From: VRUE01 sp035605155
GTDB taxonomy: Bacteria; Actinomycetota; Thermoleophilia; Solirubrobacterales; 70-9
Length of the DNA stretch: 23,113 nt
Assembly: GCA_035605155.1 (NCBI GenBank)
Contig: DATNHC010000031.1
Span: 1-23,113, forward strand
Direction: 5' to 3'
Below the pieces are notes generated by a model. It ran no database searches, was not told the origin of the DNA, and saw nothing but the letters and a program-made list of their open reading frames with translations. Position numbers and translations under genes: made by a program. Positions within the stretch are counted from its first letter, which is position 1, and each line of letters opens with the position of its first letter. Positions 1 to 6,315 of this stretch are shown piece after piece.

Positions 1-9
1 TTCCACTTA

Positions 10-62
10 ACTTTTTTGCGAGGTCGCGGCCTGCCGGCCGCGCCCTGATCACGCAAAAAAGT
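10..62. repeat. Nested inverted repeat downstream of the kinase gene
   Basis: An 11-bp perfect inverted repeat (ACTTTTTTGCG at 10-20, complement at 52-62) encloses a second hairpin, CGCGGCC / GGCCGCG at 25-31 and 36-42. It lies 31 bp beyond the stop of the minus-strand kinase gene. The A/T tracts are in the outer arms, not after a GC stem, so it is not a classical intrinsic terminator. It may be a termination or processing structure; the neighbour to the left is not visible. Confidence 0.5.
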
Positions 63-93
63 ACAAGACGTTCCACCCCTGCCGGGAATCGGC

Positions 94-1887
94 TCAGGGT
101 TCGATACGGGTCACTGTGCCGTCTCCGTTATTGGCTATCCAGACCGCTTCTCCGCCGACGGAGACGGCGCCGGGGTTGGGGCCGACGCCGATCGGGTCGC
201 CGAGCAGCTCGCCGCTCTCGATCGCGATGCGGGTGACGCTGCCCTCGCTGGCGTTGGCGACCCAGACGACGCTGGTGCCGGCATCGATGCCGCCGGGGCG
301 ACCGCCAACCTCGATCGGCTCGCCGATGCGGGCGTTCACCGAGGGGTCGACCCGGGCGACGGTTGCCGAGCGGCTGTTGGCAACCCAGACGTAGCCGTTG
401 CCGACGGTGATCCCGGCCGGCCCGCGGCCGACCGGGATCGGCTCGCCGGCGGTGGCGCTGCCGAGGTCGACGCGGCGCACGGCACCACTCGTCGCGTTGC
501 TCACCCAGAGGCCACCGGCGCCGACGGCGAGCCGCAGCGGTGCCGAGTGCGGGGCGATGCCGCGGCGGTAGACGTCGTTGCCGGCGGCGTCGATCGCGGT
601 GATCCCGGCACCAGCCTCGTCGGCAACCCAGACCCGGCCACCGCCGAAGGCGACCGCCCCTGGCCTGCCGCCGACCTCGACGCGGGCGATCACACGCCCC
701 TCCGAGTCGGTTCGCACGACCGTCCCGCTGCGCGGGTTGGAGACCCAGACCGAGCCGGCGCCGATCGCCACGCCGGAGACCCCCCGTCCCAGCCTTGTCC
801 TGCCGATCACCTCGCGGGTGCTGGCGTCGATCGCCGAGAGCGTCCCCTCGCGAGCGCTCGTCACCCAGACCTTCTGCGGACCGGCAGCGAGGCGCAAAGG
901 CGGCTCGGCGACGGGGATCGGGTCGGAGACCGAGACGTCGCCGCCACTGAGCTGGGTGACGGCAAGCACCGTGACGCCGGCAGCGAGTGCGACTCCCGCG
1001 CCCAGCCACTGCTTGGCGCGGCGCGTGAGTCGTGGCTGGCGGCGGCCTGCACCACCGATGCGCCGGGTCAACGGGTCTTGCTCGACCGAGAGCACTCGGG
1101 TCTTCGCCGGGGTGGCGCCCTGGCGCTCGCGCGCCGCGGCGATCAGCTCGCCGGCCGTGCGGTAGCGCTGAGCCGGGTCCTTGGCGACCGCCCGCTCGAT
1201 CACCTCGTCCATGCCCCGCGGCAACTCCGGCTCGGTACCGGCCTCCTTGCGCGCGAAGGGAGCGATCCCGGTCAGCGCCTCGTAGAGCACGCAGCCGAGC
1301 GAGTAGACGTCGGCGGCGGGGTCGACCCGCTCGCCGCGCCACTGCTCGGGCGACATGTACTCGACCGTGCCGACGATCGAGGCGCCGCTGCCCGCGCCGG
1401 TCTCCTCGAAGGCCTTGGCGAGGCCGAAGTCGGACAGGTAGGCACGCTCCCCCTCGACCAGGATGTTGTGCGGCTTGACGTCGCGGTGGACGATGCCGGC
1501 GGCGTGGGCGGCATCGAGCGCATCGGCGACCTGGGCCAGCAGGTCGATCGCCCGGGAAGGCTCCAGCGGACCCTCGCGGTCGATCAGGCGACGCAGGTCG
1601 CCTCCCTCGACCAGGCGCATGGCGACGATCAGCTCGCCATCCTCCTCGCGGGCGTCGTAGACCGGCACGACGCTGGGGTGGTCGAGCCGAGCTGCCAGCC
1701 GCGACTCGCGCAGGAAGCGCTCGCGAAAGCCGGGCTGATCGGCAAGCTGGCGGGCGATCACCTTGAGCGCCACCGGCCGCTCCAGGGCCAGCTGCGTGGC
1801 GCGGTAGACGACGCCCATGCCGCCCCGGGCGATCAGCGCCTCGATCCGGTAGCCGGCAAGCGTCGAGCCGATCGCGGGTTCGCCCAC
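94..1887 (-). CDS. Membrane Ser/Thr protein kinase with C-terminal beta-propeller
   Basis: A 597-residue PknB-type (Hanks) protein kinase. The glycine loop RGGMGVVY is at residues 21-28, the ATP-binding Lys at 42, HRDVKPHN at 134-141, DFG at 153-155 and the P+1 motif SPE at 179-181. A single hydrophobic segment at about 295-312 separates the cytoplasmic kinase from about 280 extracytoplasmic residues made of repeated VWVxN/VxRID blades, an NHL/YVTN-like beta-propeller that is probably the sensor. The C-lobe is short between APF (209-211) and AKDPxxRY (235-242), where PknB homologues usually have about 20 more residues. The GTG start at 1887 is preferred because TATAAC lies 6 nt upstream and no Shine-Dalgarno is visible. 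The ligand and the substrates are unknown; the FHA protein nearby is a candidate phosphopeptide reader, by proximity only. Confidence 0.93.
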   Translation of the reverse strand: MGEPAIGSTLAGYRIEALIARGGMGVVYRATQLALERPVALKVIARQLADQPGFRERFLRESRLAARLDHPSVVPVYDAREEDGELIVAMRLVEGGDLRRLIDREGPLEPSRAIDLLAQVADALDAAHAAGIVHRDVKPHNILVEGERAYLSDFGLAKAFEETGAGSGASIVGTVEYMSPEQWRGERVDPAADVYSLGCVLYEALTGIAPFARKEAGTEPELPRGMDEVIERAVAKDPAQRYRTAGELIAAARERQGATPAKTRVLSVEQDPLTRRIGGAGRRQPRLTRRAKQWLGAGVALAAGVTVLAVTQLSGGDVSVSDPIPVAEPPLRLAAGPQKVWVTSAREGTLSAIDASTREVIGRTRLGRGVSGVAIGAGSVWVSNPRSGTVVRTDSEGRVIARVEVGGRPGAVAFGGGRVWVADEAGAGITAIDAAGNDVYRRGIAPHSAPLRLAVGAGGLWVSNATSGAVRRVDLGSATAGEPIPVGRGPAGITVGNGYVWVANSRSATVARVDPSVNARIGEPIEVGGRPGGIDAGTSVVWVANASEGSVTRIAIESGELLGDPIGVGPNPGAVSVGGEAVWIANNGDGTVTRIEP

Positions 1888-1893
1888 GCGGCG

Positions 1894-1899
1894 GTTATA
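1894..1899 (-). promoter_or_regulatory. -10-like TATAAC for the kinase gene
   Basis: TATAAC ends 6 nt before the GTG at 1887, which would put the transcript start at the start codon. No ribosome binding site is seen in the gap. Confidence 0.4.
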
Positions 1900-1917
1900 T
1901 CGCCGCCCGCGGAACTA

Positions 1918-1949
1918 CGAAGGGCCCCCTCGAGCGAGGGGGCCCTTCG
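1918..1949 (-). terminator. Strong GC hairpin after the TolB-like gene
   Basis: A 15-base arm at 1918-1932 (core AGGGCCCCCTCG) is matched exactly at 1935-1949. In practice it would form a stem of 12-13 bp with a small loop. It lies 18 bp after the stop of the minus-strand TolB-like gene and before the kinase start, so it probably separates the two transcripts. There is no U-tract on the minus strand, so strong termination is not certain. Confidence 0.55.
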
Positions 1950-1967
1950 AGCTGGAGCCGGGGAGTC

Positions 1968-3050
1968 CTAACGCCGAACCGGCTGCCAGGCGATGACGGG
2001 ACCGATCGAGGTCGCGACCGAGCCGCTTTCCAGCGTGAAGCCTTCGGCAAGCTCCGCGCTGCGACGGCTGGCGACGTCGATCGCCGAGAGGGTCTCGGCA
2101 TCCTCGGTGGCGATGAATGCGGCCACCTTGCGCCCGTCAGAGGAGAAGACCGAGTTGGTCGCCGAGCTATCGGCCACCTCGCTCAGCTTGTGGGCACGTC
2201 CCGGGCCGATCGGCTTTACCCAGAGGCCCTGGTCGCGCCGGAAGAGCAGCAGCCGCGCCCCCGGAGCGACGTCTTCGACGAAGGCCGAGCCGGCGCCGGC
2301 GATCTGCACGCGGAGGCGGCTGCCGTTGCGACGCATGGTGAAGATGTCGGCGTAGGCGCCCGGACCTTCGCCGCTCTGCCCGCGGCTGAAGACGATCCCA
2401 CCCTTGAAGTAGCGGGGCGAGAACTCGTCGAGACGAGCGGTCTTCGTCAGCCGGGCCAGACCCGTGCCGGAAGGCCGCACCGAGTAGACGTCGTCGGCGA
2501 AGCCACCGCCGGTCTCGGCGATGCTGCGCACGAAGACGAGCGTGCGGCCGTCCGCCGAGAACGAGGCTTCGTGCTCGTCGTGGGCGCTGCTGACGAGCGC
2601 CCGGGCGCTGCCGCCGAGGTTCACCCGGTAGAGGTCGCGTGGGCTGCCCTCCGCGGCCGCCCGGCGCTCGAAGACGACGTAGCGCCCTGCGGGATCGAAC
2701 TGCGGCCGGCTGTCGACCTCGGGTCCAGCGGTCAGCTTGTGCTGGCCGGTGCCGTCAGCACGCATCGCCCAGACGTCGCCGCCGCGGACGAAGGCGATCT
2801 TGCGCCCGTCGGCGGAGAAGTCCGGTTCGCTGTCGGCCGGGTCCTCGGTGAGCTGGTTGAGCCGCCCATCCTTGGCTGCATAGAGGCCGCCTTCGACTTT
2901 CTCGACGGAGCCGCTTTCGGTTTTTTCCGAGGTGGCTATCGCCCGCGAGAAGACGACGGCGCCGGAGGGGCCGGCGGCCGCAGCGCTCGCAACGGGAAGC
3001 AGCGCAAAGGCGAGAACTGCGAGTAGGAACTTGATCGAACGGTTGAGCAT
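1968..3050 (-). CDS. Secreted TolB/WD40-like beta-propeller protein
   Basis: A 360-residue exported protein. From the ATG at 3050 it begins MLNRSIKFLLAVLAFALL followed by an Ala-rich cleavage region, a good Sec signal peptide. The rest is repeated TolB/PD40 blades, with motifs such as PDFSADGRKIAFV, PQFDPAGRYVVF and FSADGRTLVFV. It resembles the propeller half of TolB-like proteins without any peptidase domain. An in-frame ATG exists 13 codons upstream at 3089, but the 3050 start has AGGGGAG 6 nt before it and places the signal peptide at the N-terminus. It probably binds a ligand or partner at the cell surface. The next gene downstream on the same strand is the propeller-bearing kinase, so a shared envelope-sensing role is possible but unproven. 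Confidence 0.85.
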   Translation of the reverse strand: MLNRSIKFLLAVLAFALLPVASAAAAGPSGAVVFSRAIATSEKTESGSVEKVEGGLYAAKDGRLNQLTEDPADSEPDFSADGRKIAFVRGGDVWAMRADGTGQHKLTAGPEVDSRPQFDPAGRYVVFERRAAAEGSPRDLYRVNLGGSARALVSSAHDEHEASFSADGRTLVFVRSIAETGGGFADDVYSVRPSGTGLARLTKTARLDEFSPRYFKGGIVFSRGQSGEGPGAYADIFTMRRNGSRLRVQIAGAGSAFVEDVAPGARLLLFRRDQGLWVKPIGPGRAHKLSEVADSSATNSVFSSDGRKVAAFIATEDAETLSAIDVASRRSAELAEGFTLESGSVATSIGPVIAWQPVRR

Positions 3051-3162
3051 CGGACTCCCCTTTCGGGTCGGTTTGCTTTCGCCACCCATGCTCCGCCGCG
3101 GGGCCGTACCCGCAAACGACAGCTCCGACCTTCACCGAGCCACGTCTGGCCTGGTTCGTGCC

Positions 3163-3256
3163 ACCCGAGGCGTGCCTCTCGAACTGGCGGATACTCAAAA
3201 CGGCACCCCCACTGGGGTGCCGTTTGTCAGGGCGAGAGGCGCCCCACGCCTCGGGT
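3163..3256. repeat. Long inverted repeat enclosing a terminator
   Basis: ACCCGAGGCGTG at 3163-3174 pairs with 3245-3256, and the adjoining CCTCTCG at 3175-3181 pairs with 3233-3239. This gives a 19-bp stem with one 5-nt bulge (3240-3244). The enclosed region holds the perfect 12-bp hairpin at 3198-3225. This is more structure than a terminator needs. Confidence 0.6.
3198..3225 (-). terminator. Intrinsic terminator of the FHA gene
   Basis: AAACGGCACCCC at 3198-3209 and GGGGTGCCGTTT at 3214-3225 form a perfect 12-bp stem with a CACT loop. On the minus strand the stem ends in TTTT followed by GAGT, a short U-tract. It lies 40 bp after the stop of the minus-strand FHA gene. Transcripts arriving on the plus strand would also see a short T run. 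Confidence 0.75.
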
Positions 3257-3265
3257 CAAGCAGGA

Positions 3266-3847
3266 TCAGCGATCGAGGCCGAGCTCGATCACGCGAGCGG
3301 CAATCAGGCGCGGCCGCTCGCGGCCAGCTTCCCCAGAGACGCCAAGCTTGGTGGCTAGTGCGTCGAGACGGCGCTGGGCGGTGCGCTCACTGACGTGCAG
3401 CGCCTCGGCCAACTCGGCACGGGTGGCGGGGCGGCCGGCGAAGGCGCCCTCGCTGCGGTAGGGAGCGACGAGCGCCGCGGCGGTGGCCCGCTCCTCTTCG
3501 TTGAGAGCGACGGATGGCTGCGCCGCCGGCACCGTGCCGCCGGCGCGACCGGGAACCGGGTCGGAGACTTCCAAGCGGTGGCCGCCGACCAGCAGAGTGT
3601 CACCGTCGCGCAGCCGCCGCGGCCGGTCGAGTGGCTCGCCGTTGAGCGCCGTGCCGTTGCGGCTGTCGAGGTCGGTGGCCATCAGCACCCCACCCCGGCT
3701 CTCGATCTCGAGGTGGTTCCAGGAGACCGCCTCATCATCGATCTGGACGTCGGCCTCGGGGTCGCGCCCGATCACAGTGCGCCTCTCGCCGAGCGCCACG
3801 GAGCGCGGCTCGCCGCCCTCGCCCGTCAACCAGATCCGCGCGTCCAT
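3266..3847 (-). CDS. FHA domain protein with C-terminal winged helix
   Basis: From the chosen ATG at 3847 the protein is 193 residues. The N-terminal half is a forkhead-associated domain, which reads phosphothreonine: VIGRDPEADVQI, then SWNHLEI (Ser and His at phosphopeptide-binding positions), then TDLDSRNGTALNG. After a linker, residues about 138-175 resemble a winged helix-turn-helix (RAELAEALHVSERTAQRRLDAL). It is therefore probably a DNA-binding regulator tuned by Ser/Thr phosphorylation, and the kinase at 94-1887 is a plausible source of the signal (inference). An in-frame ATG at 3859 would add four residues, but TATGCT lies 7 nt before 3847 and overlaps the 3859 codon, favouring a leaderless start at 3847. 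The gene is divergent from rpiA across a palindromic repeat. Confidence 0.85.
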   Translation of the reverse strand: MDARIWLTGEGGEPRSVALGERRTVIGRDPEADVQIDDEAVSWNHLEIESRGGVLMATDLDSRNGTALNGEPLDRPRRLRDGDTLLVGGHRLEVSDPVPGRAGGTVPAAQPSVALNEEERATAAALVAPYRSEGAFAGRPATRAELAEALHVSERTAQRRLDALATKLGVSGEAGRERPRLIAARVIELGLDR

Positions 3848-3854
3848 CGCCGCG

Positions 3855-3860
3855 AGCATA
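3855..3860 (-). promoter_or_regulatory. -10-like TATGCT for the FHA gene
   Basis: TATGCT is 7 nt before the ATG at 3847, and no ribosome binding site is visible. The matching -35 region would fall inside the left arm of the adjacent palindrome. Confidence 0.4.
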
Positions 3861-3867
3861 GACCGAC

Positions 3868-3920
3868 GCGAACTGCATCAAATTCTCGGTCTACCAGGCC
3901 GAGAATTTGATGCAGTTCGC
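3868..3920. repeat. Palindromic repeat element, copy 1
   Basis: A perfect 22-bp inverted repeat (3868-3889 and 3899-3920) with a 9-nt centre, TCTACCAGG. Arm core: GAACTGCATCAAATTCTC. A second copy is at 12499-12549; the right sides are identical over 26 bases or more. This copy fills the divergent FHA/rpiA intergenic region, and the rpiA ribosome-binding-like sequence begins directly after it. It is a REP/MITE-like palindromic repeat of unknown type. It contains no coding sequence. Confidence 0.85.
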
Positions 3921-3936
3921 CGAGGGGGAGGCGGGA

Positions 3937-3942
3937 TAGAGT
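3937..3942 (+). promoter_or_regulatory. -10-like TAGAGT for rpiA
   Basis: TAGAGT lies 7 nt before a GTG at 3950, suggesting a leaderless start three codons inside the longer reading frame. The competing GTG at 3941 overlaps this hexamer but has AGGGGGAGG at 3923-3931, at 9-nt spacing. Confidence 0.35.
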
Positions 3943-4600
3943 GGCGCCGGTGAGCGCTGCCGAGGAGGAGAAGCGAATCGCGGCTGAGGCGGCGGCGGAG
4001 CTGGTCGAGGACGGGATGACCGTCGGGCTCGGCACCGGCTCGACCGTCGCCCACCTGCTGCCGGCGATCGCCGCTCGGGGGTTGCGCGGGATCCGCTGCG
4101 TGGCGACCTCGGTGGCGACCGAGGAGCAGGCGCGCCCGCTCGGCATCCCGGTTGAGGAGTTCAACGAGCTGCGGCGGCTTGACATCGCAATCGACGGCGC
4201 CGACCAGGTGACGCCCGACGGCTGGCTGATCAAGGGCGGCGGCGGCGCCCACCTGCGAGAGAAGATCGTCGCCGCGGCGGCCGAGCGCTTCGTCGTCATC
4301 TCCGACTCGAGCAAGCCGGTCGAGACGTTGAGCGCGCCGGTGCCGCTCGAGCTCTTCGCCTTCGGTCTGCGCTCAACCCTGGCGCGGCTCGGCGCCGAGG
4401 TCGAGCTGCGCGACGTGCCGCGCAGCCCCGACGGCGGCGCGATCGCCGACTACCGCGGTGAAATTCGCGATCCCGCAGCGCTCGGCGCCCGGCTTGACGC
4501 CGACCCCGGCGTCGCCGCCCACGGCCTCTTCCCGCCGGCTATGGTGAGCGCGGTGCTGGTGGGGCGCGGAGGCACCGTCGAACGCTTGATTCTGAGCTGA
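3941..4600 (+). CDS. rpiA: Ribose-5-phosphate isomerase A
   Basis: A 219-residue RpiA that interconverts ribose-5-phosphate and ribulose-5-phosphate in the cytoplasm. Family signatures are complete: the phosphate loop GLGTGSTVAHLL (29-40), IDGADQV (84-90) with the catalytic Asp pair, and KGGGGAHLREKIV (98-110) with the Lys and Glu corresponding to E. coli Lys94 and Glu103. The usual Glu after DGAD is Gln here, which is a tolerated position. The length is normal. Two starts are possible: GTG at 3941 with a strong AGGGGGAGG, or GTG at 3950 (MSAAEEEK...) with a -10-like TAGAGT 7 nt ahead. The longer form is given. The gene lies near zwf, gnd and pgl and would use the ribulose-5-phosphate they produce. 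Confidence 0.95.
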   Translation: MAPVSAAEEEKRIAAEAAAELVEDGMTVGLGTGSTVAHLLPAIAARGLRGIRCVATSVATEEQARPLGIPVEEFNELRRLDIAIDGADQVTPDGWLIKGGGGAHLREKIVAAAAERFVVISDSSKPVETLSAPVPLELFAFGLRSTLARLGAEVELRDVPRSPDGGAIADYRGEIRDPAALGARLDADPGVAAHGLFPPAMVSAVLVGRGGTVERLILS

Positions 4601-4601
4601 C

Positions 4602-4700
4602 TCCGAGGAGGTCTTTGAGGGCTGACTTCACCGGGCTGGCGCTCGTCTCGCTGAGCCCGGCCTAGGCACCGGCTTCTACCGAGATGCGGTGGCGGGGAGC
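4602..4700 (+). pseudogene. Possible remnant of a VOC (glyoxalase-like) gene
   Basis: Two nt after the rpiA stop, GAGGAGGT and a TTG at 4615 open a 16-codon frame (RADFTGLALVSLSPA) that stops at 4665. In the next frame the sequence continues as GLGTGFYRDAVAG. Together these resemble the start of VOC/glyoxalase proteins, which read like GLxxVSLSVxDLxxxxxFYRDVLG, with a frameshift and a deletion of a few residues between the halves. The second half overlaps the 3' end of the nucleotidyltransferase gene at 4676. A decayed gene cut by that cassette is the simplest reading, but the match is short and could be chance. Confidence 0.3.
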
Positions 4701-5233
4701 TCGATCAGCGCGCCCAACCGCTGAACGGCGGGGTCGTCCTCGCCAACCAGGTCGGCGATCGTCGTCGCCGCCTCTTCGATGTCCTCGGGCGTTGCCTGGG
4801 CAATCGCCTCGAGGTCGGCCCAGTCCTTGGTGCGGTCGAAAAACGCCTTGAAGATCGCCAGCGAGGCGCAGTCGAGAACCGGCACCTCGCGGCCCGCAAG
4901 CGGCACCCAGACGACCGCCGCCGCCACCGCCTCGTGCAGCGGAATGTTGTTCAGGAAGACGTCGACCGGCGTGCCGTCCCAGTCGAGCCTCGCCTGTCCG
5001 TCGCGTCTGACCTTCGCGAGATCCTTCCGCCTGATCCTGATTCCGCTGGGAAGACGGGCGAGGGTCTCATCCGCCTTGGCGGCGTCGACAAAGATGTTGA
5101 CGTCGAGATCGCGCGTGCCGCGCGGCTCCTCGACACAGTAAGCGAGCGCCACGGCGCCGCCGAAGGCATGCGGGATGCCCGCCTGCGTGAGCGAGTCATG
5201 AATCGCGAAGAGCTTGTCGACCAGCTCGCTCAC
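4676..5233 (-). CDS. Nucleotidyltransferase-fold protein (AbiEii-like)
   Basis: A 185-residue protein with the polymerase-beta-like nucleotidyltransferase signature. GGAVALAY is at 25-32, the metal-binding pair is in RDLDVNIFV (Asp42 and Asp44), and a third acidic residue is in TPVDVFL (Asp91). This layout resembles the AbiEii/MenA-like toxin superfamily and stand-alone substrate-recognition nucleotidyltransferases. The C-terminal part is helical and acidic with no recognised domain. Its ATG overlaps the stop of the XRE gene by 4 bp (positions 5230-5233), so the two are translationally coupled. Regulator first and nucleotidyltransferase second is the AbiE-type order, so a toxin-antitoxin or defence role is possible, but a housekeeping function is not excluded. 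The RNA or protein target is unknown. Confidence 0.75.
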   Translation of the reverse strand: MSELVDKLFAIHDSLTQAGIPHAFGGAVALAYCVEEPRGTRDLDVNIFVDAAKADETLARLPSGIRIRRKDLAKVRRDGQARLDWDGTPVDVFLNNIPLHEAVAAAVVWVPLAGREVPVLDCASLAIFKAFFDRTKDWADLEAIAQATPEDIEEAATTIADLVGEDDPAVQRLGALIELPATASR

Positions 5234-5589
5234 GCAAGTGCTTTCGCGATGCGATCCGACAGCCGGGGGTAGCCGAGCTCCGCCCGCGGCCGAAACGGCA
5301 ACGCCTCGGCGAGCTCGAGCACCTGGACGAGGATGCGACCAGCTCGCTCGGGATCGACCGGCGGCTTGCGCCGCGTCAGGTCCAACTCGAACCCGCCGGC
5401 GGCGGCGAGCCGGGCAAGCGTGTCCGCACCGGGCTCCCGGGTCCCTCGCAGGTAGGCGTTGACGACCGAGCGTGGCAGGCCTGCGCGGCGGGCGAGCTCT
5501 GCTTGGGTGAGGCCGCTATCCGTCCGGATGCGCTCGACGAGAGCGGCACCCTGCGTCGTCGCCATCGATGTCGATGCTTGTCTGGGCAC
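5230..5589 (-). CDS. XRE-family HTH regulator, probable antitoxin-type partner
   Basis: A 119-residue protein. Residues about 16-70 form a Cro/C1-type helix-turn-helix (VERIRTDSGLTQAELARRAG, then RSVVNAYLRGTREPGADTLARL). The remaining part is a short tail (ALPFRPRAELGYPRLSDRIAKAL) that may contact its partner. The GTG at 5589 is chosen because TAACAT is 6 nt upstream and no ribosome binding site is visible; an internal ATG at 5565 is the alternative. A perfect palindrome at 5598-5615 overlaps this -10 element, as expected for autorepression. It is coupled by a 4-bp overlap to the nucleotidyltransferase gene. The pair sits between rpiA and pgl and interrupts an otherwise metabolic block. Confidence 0.85.
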   Translation of the reverse strand: MPRQASTSMATTQGAALVERIRTDSGLTQAELARRAGLPRSVVNAYLRGTREPGADTLARLAAAGGFELDLTRRKPPVDPERAGRILVQVLELAEALPFRPRAELGYPRLSDRIAKALA

Positions 5590-5595
5590 TCGTCC

Positions 5596-5601
5596 ATGTT
5601 A
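5596..5601 (-). promoter_or_regulatory. -10-like TAACAT of the XRE cassette
   Basis: TAACAT is 6 nt before the GTG at 5589. It shares four bases with the palindromic operator, so bound repressor would block it. Confidence 0.4.
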
Positions 5602-5615
5602 GCGGATTCGCTAAC
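5598..5615. promoter_or_regulatory. Palindromic operator of the XRE cassette
   Basis: GTTAGCG-gatt-CGCTAAC is a perfect dyad with 7-bp arms and a 4-bp centre, typical in size for XRE dimers. It lies 9 bp upstream of the regulator start and 4 bp before the adjacent pgl stop region. It is probably the autoregulatory site. Confidence 0.65.
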
Positions 5616-5619
5616 AACA

Positions 5620-6294
5620 CTATCTGGCTGGCGCCGCGGCCTCGTCAGCGACCACGATCATCGTCTCGTTTGCGACCCGCCCAGCGGGGATCGAGGTATC
5701 GCCGGCGAGCAGCTTGGCCAGCGCGTCCTCCTTGCCGGGGCCGGTGACGAGCCAGACGATCTGGCGCGCTTCGTCCAGCGCCGGATAGGTCAGGGTCATG
5801 CGGCGGTAACCCTGGTAGGAGGTCTCGGTGATGGCGACGCGGCGGTCGCGCACCTCGAGCACCGGGTCGCCGGGAACCAGCGAGGCAGTGTGGCCGTCGG
5901 GACCGAGGCCGAGGTGGATGCAATCGAGCGGCTCAGGCAGCGTGCTTTCGTAGTCGCGCGCCGCGGCGTCGAGGTCGCGCTGGGTGACCGGCATGGGACG
6001 CAGCGTGGCCTGGTGGTCCATCGAGAGGCCGAGCACCATGTGGGTCAGGTTGCGGTCCTCGCTGCCCGGCGAAGCGATGCGCTCGTCGACCTGGAAGAGC
6101 TCGGTCTCCCCCCAGGGCATCGAGTCGTCCTCGCCCAGCATCGCCAGCATCGCCCAGGGGCTGCGACCACCGCTCATCGCCAGCGAGAACATGTTGCGCT
6201 CGGCGACCGCTGAGGCGCCAGCGGTGGCGATCAGCTCCGAAGCGCGGCGCGCGGCCGACTTTTCGTCGGAGAGGACCTCGATTTTGATCGCCAT
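5620..6294 (-). CDS. pgl: 6-phosphogluconolactonase
   Basis: A 224-residue SugarP_isomerase-superfamily enzyme (DevB type). It hydrolyses 6-phosphoglucono-lactone to 6-phosphogluconate, the second step of the oxidative pentose-phosphate pathway, in the cytoplasm. Visible signatures: LAMSGGRSPWAML in the N-terminal third, FQVDERIASP, and LGLGPDGHTASLVPG in the centre with the catalytic His. Length is typical for bacterial Pgl. The start lies 21 bp after the gnd stop, so gnd-pgl is very likely one operon. Its stop lies only a few bases from the XRE operator, so the cassette abuts this gene closely. Confidence 0.95.
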   Translation of the reverse strand: MAIKIEVLSDEKSAARRASELIATAGASAVAERNMFSLAMSGGRSPWAMLAMLGEDDSMPWGETELFQVDERIASPGSEDRNLTHMVLGLSMDHQATLRPMPVTQRDLDAAARDYESTLPEPLDCIHLGLGPDGHTASLVPGDPVLEVRDRRVAITETSYQGYRRMTLTYPALDEARQIVWLVTGPGKEDALAKLLAGDTSIPAGRVANETMIVVADEAAAPAR

Positions 6295-6315
6295 CGTCCG
6301 CTCGCGTCCGCTCGC

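Noticed and set aside
547..1971. Long plus-strand open frame opposite the kinase
   Set aside because: It is Arg/Asp/Ala-rich with no domain and mirrors the kinase codons; it is a GC-rich shadow. The same applies to 2190-3026, 6334-7341, 12757-14001 and 15261-16283 on the plus strand, and to 6671-8713, 10760-12166 and 16208-17125 on the minus strand.
3051..3089. Extended N-terminus of the TolB-like protein from the ATG at 3089
   Set aside because: It would put 13 polar residues ahead of the signal peptide, and the AGGGGAG site is placed for the ATG at 3050.
4665..4700. TGFYRD motif suggesting a DUF2237 gene
   Set aside because: DUF2237 proteins continue with a Cys-rich GCCRTG segment, which is absent. 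The VOC reading fits the preceding residues better.
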